Source: UBA4823 sp034436035 (lineage in GTDB: Bacteria; Chloroflexota; Anaerolineae; Anaerolineales; UBA4823). From it: a stretch of DNA of 9,631 nt. The translations under genes were made by a program, and so were the position numbers. The stretch covers positions 1-9,631 of the forward strand of contig DAOTVW010000350.1 of assembly GCA_034436035.1 (NCBI GenBank), written 5' to 3'. This document shows positions 1-7,054 of the stretch, one piece after another. The notes under the pieces were generated by a model. It searched no databases, had not been told where the DNA came from, and saw only the letters and a list, made by a program, of their open reading frames with translations. How positions within the stretch are numbered: position 1 is the stretch's first letter; every line of letters starts with the position of its first letter.

Positions 1-366
1 GAAGCCTTGGCCGAGGCCCTGAAGAAGATCTATCGGGCCGAGAGCCGGGAGGAGGCGGAGGAAGCCTCGCGAAACCTGCGAGAACGGTGGGGCACGGTCT
101 ATCCCAAGATCGTGGAGCGTTGGGAAACCAAGGCTTATGCTCTTCTTGCGTTTTTACGCCACCCTAAGCCCATCCGAAGGTATCTCTATACCACCAACCT
201 CCTGGAGCGGTTGGCTAAAGAAGTAAAGAGGCGAACCAAAGTGGTCGAGGTCTTCTGTGACGCAGGTGCTGTGGAGAACCTTCTATACTTGGTCTTGAGT
301 CAACGCAGGCTCCGAGAATTTGCGGAAATCCAGATAGGGAACTACCATGTTGCCCTTACACACTAA
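1..366 (+). CDS. IS256/Mutator-family transposase, C-terminal part (5' end outside window)
   Basis: The reading frame is open from the first base to a TAA at 364-366, giving 121 residues. The rest of the protein (family members are about 400 residues) lies before the window. The visible part carries the C-terminal family pattern: an Arg-rich stretch, then YTTNLLER, then KRRTKVVEVF, matching the usual TTN-x-x-ER...RRR..V...F block of Mutator-type DDE transposases. It would cut and join the ends of its own insertion sequence. The base composition is richer in G+C than the operon to its right, as expected for a newcomer element. The usual C-terminal part is changed to AVENLLYLVLSQ, but the frame looks intact. 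Whether the full transposase is active cannot be judged from this fragment. The family call is confident. Confidence 0.88.
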   Translation, partial: EALAEALKKIYRAESREEAEEASRNLRERWGTVYPKIVERWETKAYALLAFLRHPKPIRRYLYTTNLLERLAKEVKRRTKVVEVFCDAGAVENLLYLVLSQRRLREFAEIQIGNYHVALTH

Positions 367-380
367 ATGGGGCACTATGG
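1..380 (+). mobile_element. Right part of an IS256-family insertion sequence
   Basis: The transposase fragment is followed within about 15 nt by TTACACACTAAATGGGGCAC. Read inward from the right (minus strand), the end reads CATAGTGCCCCATTTAGTGTG, similar in style to IS256-family termini with a GTGTGTAA-like inner part. I place the outer boundary near 376-385 because recognisable M20 pseudogene coding sequence on the other strand begins again at about 398. The left end, its inverted repeat and the target duplication are outside the window, so the exact edge is an estimate. Confidence 0.5.
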
Positions 381-397
381 ATTGTGGCCAATCATAT

Positions 398-1029
398 TCA
401 AATAACGTAGTCACTAAACGTGAGCAAATAAAAAACATTTTCTTCGGCCAGACACCTACTAGTATGTGTGCGTTTCCCTTTTATTGCAATCTTTACAATC
501 GCACGCCCACGGTGCCCAATGCGAAGTTCGTTATTGCTTGGCTCACCTACTATCACGAATCGGGGGGCGAAAGATCCAAATATTGAAGCAAATACTGGCT
601 CCCAAATCCGCCAACCTCTTCTCCTACAGTAAATGCAACAAGAATATTACCCTAACCTTTAATATTTTTTCAAACATGTTTTCTCAATAACTGGATAACT
701 AGCGGCCCTTTTGCATCAGCGGCACCGCATCCGTAAATATAACCATCCTCAATTACCCCTTCAAATGGATCAAAGAGCCATTTTTCGCGCTCCCCAGGGG
801 GAACGTGGTCCATGTGTGTAGTGAATAAAATAGATGGTTTATTACTTTCTCCTTTAATTATTCCAATTACATTTCCTATATCATCAATTATAACTTCGTT
901 ATATTGAAGTCGTTTCATTTCATGAGCTATTATATCAGCAACATCTTTTTCGTGCCCAGATGGGCTAGGTGTTTGAATTAAAAGTTTAGTCAAAGTTATC
1001 AGTTCTTTTTTTATTCGTTGAGCATTCAT
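398..1029 (-). pseudogene. M20-family metallopeptidase/deacylase, decayed and truncated
   Basis: The ATG at 1029 overlaps the ribokinase stop as ATGA, so this was translationally coupled to it. The first 119 residues are clear M20: THMDHVPPGE (metal ligands H72 and D74), then GAADAKGP (D105). The same frame then has TGA at 670-672 and TAG at 652-654. Between and after these stops it still reads M20 sequence: GNILVAFTVGEEVGGFGSQY, holding the catalytic Glu pair. One T appears missing near 558-559 (GATTCGTG where GATTTCGTG would restore the frame). From 556 the shifted frame continues as VIVGEPSNNELRIGHRGR and KIAIKGKRTHTS, typical of the end of the metal site and the start of the lid domain. 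It stops at a TGA at 398-400, just before the insertion element. The lid remainder and the last metal-binding His are gone. About 210 of roughly 390 residues remain. It was probably a second amidohydrolase of the operon and is now dead. Confidence 0.88.
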
Positions 1030-1931
1030 TGCTGTAAAAGGGCGTCTACTTCCCATTTGTAAGGCAAAGACGTTTGAGCCCCCCGCCTACTAACAGTCAG
1101 CGCTCCAGCAGCATTGGCGAAAGTAATAGTTTGCTCAAGGGGCCAACCATTGAGCAAGCCTACCGCGAGTGCAGCGTTAAATGCATCTCCAGCTGCAGTT
1201 GTATCCACAGCGACCACAGGAAAGGAAGGGAAATGTTTCGTTTCCTGCGGGGTAACAGATAAAGCGCCCTTCTCCCCCAGCTTGCAAATTACGTGTTTAA
1301 CCCCCTGCCGAAGCAATGATTCAGCAGCTTTAACCGCGTCCGAACAACCGGTTATCAACTGCAATTCTTGTTGATTAGGCGTTAAAATATCAATGCGATG
1401 TAAAGGAAGCGAGGAAAGATTTTTTACTGGTGCCGGATCCAGAATAACTAGTGGTCTTTTAGGAGGCAGGACCGACAAAAGGTGTGCCACTGTAGTTAGT
1501 GGAATTTCTAATTGTAATAAAAGGACATCTGCGGTTAGAAGTACAGGAAGTACAGTCTCGACGTAGGCTGTATCAACATACTGGTTAGCCCCTGGTAAAT
1601 AGACAATGCTATTTTCACCGGTATGTTTTAGCACGTAGATTATTGCCATACCACAAGGTACATTTTGTACGATTTTTATATATTGTGTATTAATATGCTC
1701 ATTAATAAGTGAGCGTAATAGAAAATCTGTCCACGTATCCTGACCTAATTTCCCCAAAAAAGTAGTTCTCACACCTAACCGTGCAGCAGCAACAGCCTGA
1801 TTAGCTCCTTTTCCGCCTGGATAACATTCGATTGCCTCTCCTTGAAGCGTCTCCCCTGGCAGAGGAAACCGTTCTAACAAGACTGTCATATCTATATTAC
1901 AACTGCCCAAAACTACAATATTAGGTTCCAT
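1026..1931 (-). CDS. rbsK: Ribokinase (PfkB family)
   Basis: This 301-residue cytoplasmic kinase transfers phosphate from ATP to the 5-hydroxyl of ribose or a similar sugar. The first PfkB signature is PGGKGANQAVAAARLG (residues 38-53), and an early substrate-binding Asp lies in SCNIDM (D14). TPNQQE lies at about 185-190. The second signature is DTTAAGDAF at 243-251, with the catalytic base D249. Length matches ribokinases (about 300). I chose ATG 1931 because MEPNIVVLGS is the normal N-terminus and the upstream extension lies inside the preceding M20 gene. The start follows the M20 stop by one base with only a weak GAG-type site, so it is probably translated by coupling. The stop overlaps the next start as ATGA. 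DTTAAGDAF and GGKGANQ are close to true ribokinases, but another pentose or ketohexose substrate is possible. Confidence 0.92.
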   Translation of the reverse strand: MEPNIVVLGSCNIDMTVLLERFPLPGETLQGEAIECYPGGKGANQAVAAARLGVRTTFLGKLGQDTWTDFLLRSLINEHINTQYIKIVQNVPCGMAIIYVLKHTGENSIVYLPGANQYVDTAYVETVLPVLLTADVLLLQLEIPLTTVAHLLSVLPPKRPLVILDPAPVKNLSSLPLHRIDILTPNQQELQLITGCSDAVKAAESLLRQGVKHVICKLGEKGALSVTPQETKHFPSFPVVAVDTTAAGDAFNAALAVGLLNGWPLEQTITFANAAGALTVSRRGAQTSLPYKWEVDALLQQ

Positions 1932-1932
1932 T

Positions 1933-3264
1933 TTAGCTCTCGGATGTTTGCGTTTCTGTCCACAACAACGAGATTGCAGCATATATAGCGATAGCTTTTA
2001 GGAACTCCTTGATTCCGAGCTTCTCGTTGACTTGATGCGCAAGATGCATTTGTCCAGGGCCTAAAATTATGACGGGAATCTTCCCTATTTCATGTAAGGC
2101 ACCTGCATCCGTATGAGTTTCTACACCTCTCAAAACAGGACGTTCCCCAAGTCTTGTTAAAGCTTCTTTGGCTATTTCAACTATTGTATTATCTCCTGAA
2201 AGCTCAAAACTATCTGCGTCTACGATCCATTTAATGTAAGGAGGATTCTCCCTTAACCACGGATCTTTTGATGCAATTTCTTTTAGATAGGTTTCGATCT
2301 CTGTTTTAATTCTCCCACCACCGCCACACTCATCCCGCTCATCAGGAAGGTATTGAATGTTCAATGTCAATGTGCAAACATCAGCAAATGACGTTGGCGA
2401 ATGCCCGCCCTGGATTCGCGCTATCTCTACACGACAGGGCCGAGGTAACAGTGGGTGCCTTTTTCTACTTTGTTTTGCCCATATATTATTTAATTTTTTC
2501 AAGGCTTTAACGACATAAAGAGCTTTTTGAATCGCATCTACTGCTCCTCCTTTTCGCCAGGAAGGTTGTTTCACCTCAATGTGGCCGGACCTCCCTTTTA
2601 TAGTCACTTCAGCCCATAAGATGCCTCTAGATAGCGTAGCAATCGCTAAATTCGTTGGCTCACCGAGAATCGCGCCACCGTGTAATTGCTCGCAATGACG
2701 CAAATAATCTGCAAGCGCAAGCATCCCTGATCCCCCAGCTTCTTCATCGACCACTGAAGCGAAACTTACTAGTGGATAAACGCGCAATTCTGCAAGTAAA
2801 TCCAAGGCGCACACCATCGCAGCTATTCCGCCTTTCATATCAACAGTACCACGACCCACTATAAAATTATCCTTAATGATCCCACTAAATGGGGGAGCTA
2901 CCCAGTTTGCTTCGGATGCAGAAACTGTGTCAATATGTCCCGCTAATAATAAAGCCCTAAAACCGCGAGACTGCGGAGACAGCGCAATAAGGTTCGGTCG
3001 GCCTTCAAAATCGCGGTCAACAGCACCTGGGCGTCCCGCATATTTTTTGAGCTCGGCGAGGTTCGGCTCCCTTAAGTGTACAATATATCCAATTGACTCC
3101 AGATAATGCGCAAGCATCTGCTGACATTCTGCTTCTGTGCTTTCTTGTTCAAAAAAAGGATTAACTGATCTACATTGTATTAAACATTGAAAAAAGCTAA
3201 TATATCTATCAGCGTTTTTTTTCACATTTTTTGTAATCAATTTATATGTATTATTGGTTAACAT
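1933..3264 (-). CDS. M20-family metallohydrolase (ArgE/DapE-like deacylase)
   Basis: This 443-residue protein is a di-metal amidohydrolase that would cleave an N-acyl or peptide-like amide bond in the cytoplasm. The full set of family residues is visible: GHID (H110, D112), GTVDMKGG (bridging D142), DEEAGG (catalytic E174, ligand E175), GEPTN (E202) and GPGQMHLAHQ near the end (H410 probably the last ligand). HTDAG at 384-388 is the usual TDA motif. An insert-rich lid domain spans about 210-330, with a Gly run at about 314-317. ATG 3264 is preferred: GGAGGG lies 9 nt before it and the previous gene's TAA ends 2 nt upstream; the longer frame to 3294 starts inside that gene. It is the intact relative of the broken M20 gene two positions downstream. 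The true substrate (acetylornithine, succinyl-DAP, carbamoyl or sugar-linked amide) cannot be read from sequence, and no arginine or lysine biosynthesis gene is nearby. Confidence 0.9.
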   Translation of the reverse strand: MLTNNTYKLITKNVKKNADRYISFFQCLIQCRSVNPFFEQESTEAECQQMLAHYLESIGYIVHLREPNLAELKKYAGRPGAVDRDFEGRPNLIALSPQSRGFRALLLAGHIDTVSASEANWVAPPFSGIIKDNFIVGRGTVDMKGGIAAMVCALDLLAELRVYPLVSFASVVDEEAGGSGMLALADYLRHCEQLHGGAILGEPTNLAIATLSRGILWAEVTIKGRSGHIEVKQPSWRKGGAVDAIQKALYVVKALKKLNNIWAKQSRKRHPLLPRPCRVEIARIQGGHSPTSFADVCTLTLNIQYLPDERDECGGGGRIKTEIETYLKEIASKDPWLRENPPYIKWIVDADSFELSGDNTIVEIAKEALTRLGERPVLRGVETHTDAGALHEIGKIPVIILGPGQMHLAHQVNEKLGIKEFLKAIAIYAAISLLWTETQTSES

Positions 3265-3266
3265 CG

Positions 3267-4016
3267 TTATTTTCCCTCCTTTTTTCCAACCCATTGTAAA
3301 ATTTTAACCCACATTTGTTCATAGTTTTTAGACAACATAAATTCATGTGGACACCAATGTGGCCCAATGTCTGACATCCAAGCGGCTGTCCTACCTTTCC
3401 CAACTTCTCGCAACGCCAACAGCGGATCATCTGCAATGAGATAAATGCACGCGGAGTCGTTCCGAAGGATCACTTTGTTATATCCTAAAAGCGCGGGTAA
3501 AGATGAGGGAAAACCTTGAAATGCTGAAAAATGTGGGCCAATCGTTGGAAGCAATCCTTCCGGCGCTTCAACTCGATCATCGTAAGGCAACAAGCGCACC
3601 GGCAAAATTTCCTCTATCGGAGTGCTTCTATATCTTGCCATTGCGTGAATACCTTGAAAACTGTAATACCCCCCAACCATAACAAGTCCGCCACCGCGCT
3701 TAACATAGTCTCGAAGCAACTCCAATCTATTAAACGTCTGTTTACCTTTCAACCACGTTTCGGAGGGGAGCAAGAGGGAATTTGACCCAATATCACTCAA
3801 AATGATGACATCATATTGTGTTAGTTCCTCCAAATTCCTGGGGAAATAATCTGGAACAAGATGTGCATACAAATGATGGATTTGGATCCCATGTTTTTCC
3901 ATCGCTTTTTTAAAAGCACTGGCACCGTCATGAAACGTTGCACTTGTAAAATGATCCCAGCCCTTGAAATGATGCTCTATGGTTATCCAGCTTTCCCCAG
4001 CAAGAAGTATTTCCAT
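3267..4016 (-). CDS. GATase1-like / ThuA-like protein, probable non-amidotransferase
   Basis: This 249-residue soluble protein has a class I glutamine-amidotransferase-like flavodoxin fold (putative GATase1_like, Pfam DUF1355-type, related to ThuA). The N-terminus MEILLAGESW leads into a strand. YDVIILSDIGSN (68-79) is the family's SD motif. The nucleophile-elbow region reads GGGLVMVGGYYSFQGIHA (108-125), then a TPIEEILPV stretch (132-140) and a C-terminal GRTAAWMSDIGPHWCP (208-223). At the elbow, where amidotransferases have Cys, there is Tyr/Ser (GGYYSFQG), so glutaminase activity is unlikely. Members often sit beside sugar ABC transporters (from memory), and the biochemical role is not established. 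The start ATG has GGAGG 6 nt upstream and overlaps the preceding permease gene by 34 nt. The following M20 gene begins 2 nt after its stop. Confidence 0.8.
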   Translation of the reverse strand: MEILLAGESWITIEHHFKGWDHFTSATFHDGASAFKKAMEKHGIQIHHLYAHLVPDYFPRNLEELTQYDVIILSDIGSNSLLLPSETWLKGKQTFNRLELLRDYVKRGGGLVMVGGYYSFQGIHAMARYRSTPIEEILPVRLLPYDDRVEAPEGLLPTIGPHFSAFQGFPSSLPALLGYNKVILRNDSACIYLIADDPLLALREVGKGRTAAWMSDIGPHWCPHEFMLSKNYEQMWVKILQWVGKKEGK

Positions 4017-4993
4017 ACTCGCCCTCCTTTTTTAAATGCGGATAAGCGCACGCTACTCATAGCAACAACTATTAACAATACCCCTAGTCCTCCTAATTGC
4101 CAAACTGGGTTAATATTAATAAGCTGTAGCCCTGTCTGGAATAGCGTAATCAAAATGACAGCTAAGAAAACAGCGAAAAGACTTCCTGCCCCACCGAAAA
4201 GGTCGACCCCCCCTAATACAACAGCTGCTAGTGCTCTTAATTCATAGCCCGCCCCAGCGTCTGGGCGCGCTGTTAGCAGCCAAGACACCATGATTACACC
4301 GCTTAAAGCTGCAAGCACCCCGCTTACAATGTAAACCGCTAAGCGAACATGTTCCGGGCGCACCCCTAACAGCCTTGCCGAATGCTCGTTAGACCCTACC
4401 GCCATGACCCATATGCCGAATGGAGTTTTTAATTGCACACAATAAAGAATTGCAAATATTAAAAGAAAGACTATTGTTTGTATGGGAACTAAACCAATAA
4501 CGCCATTACCCAAAACTCCAAATGATTGTGGGAAACCAGAATATGCAACTCCTTTTGTGATCCCCAAAGAGATACCGCTGTACAAAAACATGGTGCCTAG
4601 CGTGACAATGAACGGCGGTAACCGTAGTCGCGTGATCAAAACACCATTAACACTTCCCAACATGCCCCCGAAGGCTATGCAAAGTAACACTGCAAACCAA
4701 AGAGGCATAAGCTTGCCAAGAAAATATAACATGACCCCGCTTAAACTAAGAATTGACCCGATTGATAGATCAATTCCACCCCCACCGGCTAAAATTACGA
4801 AACTTTCGCCTAGTGCGCATAAACCTATAGTGCCGGTGTATTTTAACATATATAACGCATGTGTTATGTTGCGAAACGGCGGGATGAAAACATACAATAA
4901 AACGATACTTAATGCATTAATCAACAATAAGATAGTAGCCCGTGCCTTTATAATTTTGCTGAAATATTGCTGTTGTATTTTAGCTCTCAACAT
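3983..4993 (-). CDS. CUT2-type sugar ABC transporter permease (second subunit)
   Basis: This is an inner-membrane permease of about 336 residues with roughly 8-10 hydrophobic segments, one half of the translocation channel. It has the BPD_transp_2 hallmarks: GGGIDLSIGSILSLSG (71-86), PPFIVTLGTMFLYSG (126-140), and a cytoplasmic ATPase-contact loop with TPFGIWVMAVGSNEHSARLLG (190-210). GGVDLFGGAGS (261-271) follows, as in RbsC, LsrC/LsrD and RhaP/RhaQ. The open frame extends to a TTG at 5020. I prefer ATG 4993, which overlaps the end of the first permease by 14 nt. No strong ribosome site decides this, and a TTG between them is possible. Coupling to the upstream permease is likely. Partner of the permease at 4980-5993, the ATPase and the binding protein. 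Confidence 0.92.
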   Translation of the reverse strand: MLRAKIQQQYFSKIIKARATILLLINALSIVLLYVFIPPFRNITHALYMLKYTGTIGLCALGESFVILAGGGGIDLSIGSILSLSGVMLYFLGKLMPLWFAVLLCIAFGGMLGSVNGVLITRLRLPPFIVTLGTMFLYSGISLGITKGVAYSGFPQSFGVLGNGVIGLVPIQTIVFLLIFAILYCVQLKTPFGIWVMAVGSNEHSARLLGVRPEHVRLAVYIVSGVLAALSGVIMVSWLLTARPDAGAGYELRALAAVVLGGVDLFGGAGSLFAVFLAVILITLFQTGLQLININPVWQLGGLGVLLIVVAMSSVRLSAFKKGGRVWKYFLLGKAG

Positions 4994-5993
4994 ACCTTGC
5001 AATAAAGCGGTCCGCTCCAAAACTAACTAAAATTAGTCCGCCTAACACAGCGTAATCCCAGATTGAAGGAACGTGCAACAAGATTAGAGCGTTCCGCAAA
5101 AGCAAAACGAAAAAGACCCCCAAGATACATCCCAGAAAACTCCCACTTCCTCCTGAGACAGAGGTCCCACCAATCAACGCTGCTGCAAGGGCCTCCAGTG
5201 ACATTCCTTGGGCTACGGTCATTTCTACATTACGATATTTCCCTACGTAAAACACTGCCGCTATTCCTAAGAGTATACCAAAAATACAATAAGTGAAAAA
5301 TATTTTGTTTTTGACATTAAGACCACATAACTGACTAGCATATTGATTAGTTCCTATAGCTCGCAGATGACATCCAAAAGGAGTGCTTTTGTAAAAAAAT
5401 TCTAGTAACATTACAACGAATAAAGCGACAATAAAAGGAAGTGGTACATAGCCAACCATCGTCTTTGCAATAGGATCAAGAACACGTGGAACGCCCGAGA
5501 GCCACTTCCCTGCAACAAGGAGAAAAATCACTGCTCTCCATAGGTATAAAGCCCCTAAAGTCACCACAATAGAAGGAAGTTGCAAGTAAGCAACAATGAA
5601 TCCATTGAGCGATGATAAGATAAAGGCTGCCGCAACACCGGCTAATACTGCTAGTACCGCAGAATAATTTTCTAATAAAAGTTTACCAATAACAATAGAA
5701 GCAATTCCAAGGATCGATTCAGCGGAAATATCAATGCATCCTCCTATCAAAACCAAAGTCATGCCTGCGGTTACTAAAAGCAGTTCTGGCATGTTTCTAA
5801 TAATTGATTGAAAATTTCGTATCGTTAGAAAATTGGGAGAAATTCTTGAAAATGCAAAAATGCAAATTATTATAACGATTAACAAAGAAAATTCACGATA
5901 TCCAAAAAATATTAAGAGGCGTTTGAAGACTAGGGGGCGCTGCTCTGGCAGAGCAGCGCCCCTTCCTGTGCTCCTAGAAGTCATATTTGTCAA
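4980..5993 (-). CDS. CUT2-type sugar ABC transporter permease (first subunit)
   Basis: This is a membrane permease of 337 residues (334 if ATG 5984 is used) that pairs with the second permease. Family motifs: IGGCIDISAESILG (83-96), QLPSIVVTLGALYLWRA (138-154), cytoplasmic loop STPFGCHLRAIGTNQYAS (203-220), and GGTSVSGGSGSF (275-286). The start is uncertain. TTG 5993 has AAGGAG 4 nt upstream and overlaps the binding-protein gene by 20 nt, while ATG 5984 is 13 nt from the same AAGGAG. Residues 10-21 (GRGAALPEQRPL) are encoded by a strong palindrome at 5934-5962. This part looks like an added, non-family N-terminal tail: the normal permease seems to begin near FKRLLIFF. Translation through the hairpin may be slowed, keeping permease below binding-protein levels. 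Confidence 0.9.
   Translation of the reverse strand: MTNMTSRSTGRGAALPEQRPLVFKRLLIFFGYREFSLLIVIIICIFAFSRISPNFLTIRNFQSIIRNMPELLLVTAGMTLVLIGGCIDISAESILGIASIVIGKLLLENYSAVLAVLAGVAAAFILSSLNGFIVAYLQLPSIVVTLGALYLWRAVIFLLVAGKWLSGVPRVLDPIAKTMVGYVPLPFIVALFVVMLLEFFYKSTPFGCHLRAIGTNQYASQLCGLNVKNKIFFTYCIFGILLGIAAVFYVGKYRNVEMTVAQGMSLEALAAALIGGTSVSGGSGSFLGCILGVFFVLLLRNALILLHVPSIWDYAVLGGLILVSFGADRFIARYVES
5933..5963 (-). repeat. Strong palindrome/stem-loop after the binding-protein stop codon
   Basis: GGGGCGCTGCTCTG (5934-5947) is followed by one base and then its exact complement CAGAGCAGCGCCCC (5949-5962). The flanking G5933-T5963 pair adds a wobble. In the mRNA (minus strand) it would start 11 nt after the binding-protein TAG and form a very stable hairpin. 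There is no U-run after it, so it is not a classical terminator. It lies inside the coding start of the first permease. The likely role is protection of the upstream mRNA, so that binding protein is made in excess over permeases, or reduced translation of the permease; both are inference. Confidence 0.85.
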
Positions 5994-6996
5994 CGTTCTC
6001 CTTAGTGATAATTAGCGGCGGTCCAAGGAGTAAGGTTTTAGTCTGCGGGATCCACTTAACATCTACTTCAGGAAGCTCCTCGATGCCAGGCACATAAAGG
6101 TCCAATTCATAGGGTATTTGATCAAACGGGATGCCCTGTGCAATGATCCAGGCCGCCCAAACGGTTAAATACCCTAGAGCCCACGGATTCCACAGCACTG
6201 AAAAGGTCATTGCGCCACTTTTAATATAAGGTTTGGCAGTCAACGGCGATCCGTAACCACAATAAATAATTTTGCCTGCAAGGCCAGCATCTTCTACGGC
6301 CTGCCCAACGCCAGGAATAGAAGTGGATGGGACTCCCACAATGGCTGCGAGATCCGGATAAGTCGTAAATATATCCATCGCCTGTCTATACGCCTCCGCT
6401 GCTGTACCACCTGCGTAACGGCGCGTAACAATCTGTAAGCCTGGGAATTTTTCCTTAACATACTGCTCCATAAGATCCATCCATGTGTTAAGGTTTACAG
6501 CAGTAGGATATCCAGATACGAAGGCGATTTTCCCAACTGCTTTATAAGGATCCCCAGGAGAAAGGCGAATCGCAATCCCATCAATTATGGCCTTAGCAAG
6601 GTCTTCGTTAAGCGCCTGACATACGAAAAAGCGCCTGGCAGGGCAATTAGGAGCATCACTGTCCGAAGTGTAGGTGATTATCCCCAACGCCGCAGCACGT
6701 TCCATGGCTGGGCAAATAGACGTTTCGTCTAGAACCGCAACAGAAATGGCATCAACCCCCTGTGCAACCAATGCGTCAAAAATTCTCAGTTGTTCCGGTG
6801 CGCTCACATCAGTTGGGCCCTGATAAATCCACGTTACCCCGAACCGCTCAGCAGCAGCTTTACCCCCTGCATCCATTGCGTTGAAGTAAGGTATACCAAC
6901 AAGCTGTGGTATGAAAGCGACCTTGATTTCTTTTGCACCTAGAGAAAACGACAATGCCAAAACGACAAAAACTGCCAAAACTATCAACCTCCGCAT
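5974..6996 (-). CDS. Periplasmic sugar-binding protein of CUT2 transporter (LsrB/RhaS-like)
   Basis: This 340-residue protein is exported to the periplasm (or cell surface), where it would capture the ligand for the two permeases. The signal peptide is MRR plus a hydrophobic core to about residue 20, with probable cleavage after SLGA and no lipobox Cys. The mature part starts with KVAFIPQLVGIPYF, then VDAISVAVLD, an ICPAMERA segment, TSDSDAPNCP (110-119), FVSGYPTAVNLNTW (159-172) and YPDLAAIVGVP (213-223), the peripla_BP_4 pattern close to LsrB and RhaS. The likely ligand is a small sugar. Compared with autoinducer-2 binding sites, the Lys of FIPKLVG is Gln here and the Asp-Gln of the DQNQW segment is changed, while DSD is kept. 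ATG 6996 has a textbook AAAGGAGG with 6 nt spacing, the best site in the operon. Confidence 0.92.
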   Translation of the reverse strand: MRRLIVLAVFVVLALSFSLGAKEIKVAFIPQLVGIPYFNAMDAGGKAAAERFGVTWIYQGPTDVSAPEQLRIFDALVAQGVDAISVAVLDETSICPAMERAAALGIITYTSDSDAPNCPARRFFVCQALNEDLAKAIIDGIAIRLSPGDPYKAVGKIAFVSGYPTAVNLNTWMDLMEQYVKEKFPGLQIVTRRYAGGTAAEAYRQAMDIFTTYPDLAAIVGVPSTSIPGVGQAVEDAGLAGKIIYCGYGSPLTAKPYIKSGAMTFSVLWNPWALGYLTVWAAWIIAQGIPFDQIPYELDLYVPGIEELPEVDVKWIPQTKTLLLGPPLIITKENVDKYDF

Positions 6997-7054
6997 AAAC
7001 CACCTCCTTTAGGTTTTTGGATAAACACACTTTTCCTTTACACGTTATTAAACT

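Noticed and set aside
670..672. TGA in the second M20 gene as a selenocysteine codon
   Set aside because: A TAG follows six codons later in the same frame and a frameshift further on, so plain gene decay explains it better. The position is also not a catalytic site of the M20 family.
347..690. Plus-strand open frames in 347-586 and 466-690
   Set aside because: They lie antisense to readable M20 pseudogene sequence, have no family features and no ribosome sites.
5933..5963. Intrinsic transcription terminator after the binding-protein gene
   Set aside because: The stem is strong but no U-run follows on the minus-strand transcript, and the downstream genes belong to the same transporter.
5974..6996. 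Autoinducer-2 (Lsr) uptake system
   Set aside because: Key AI-2 contact residues differ and none of the lsrK, lsrF, lsrG or lsrR genes are present; the regulator is of LacI type.
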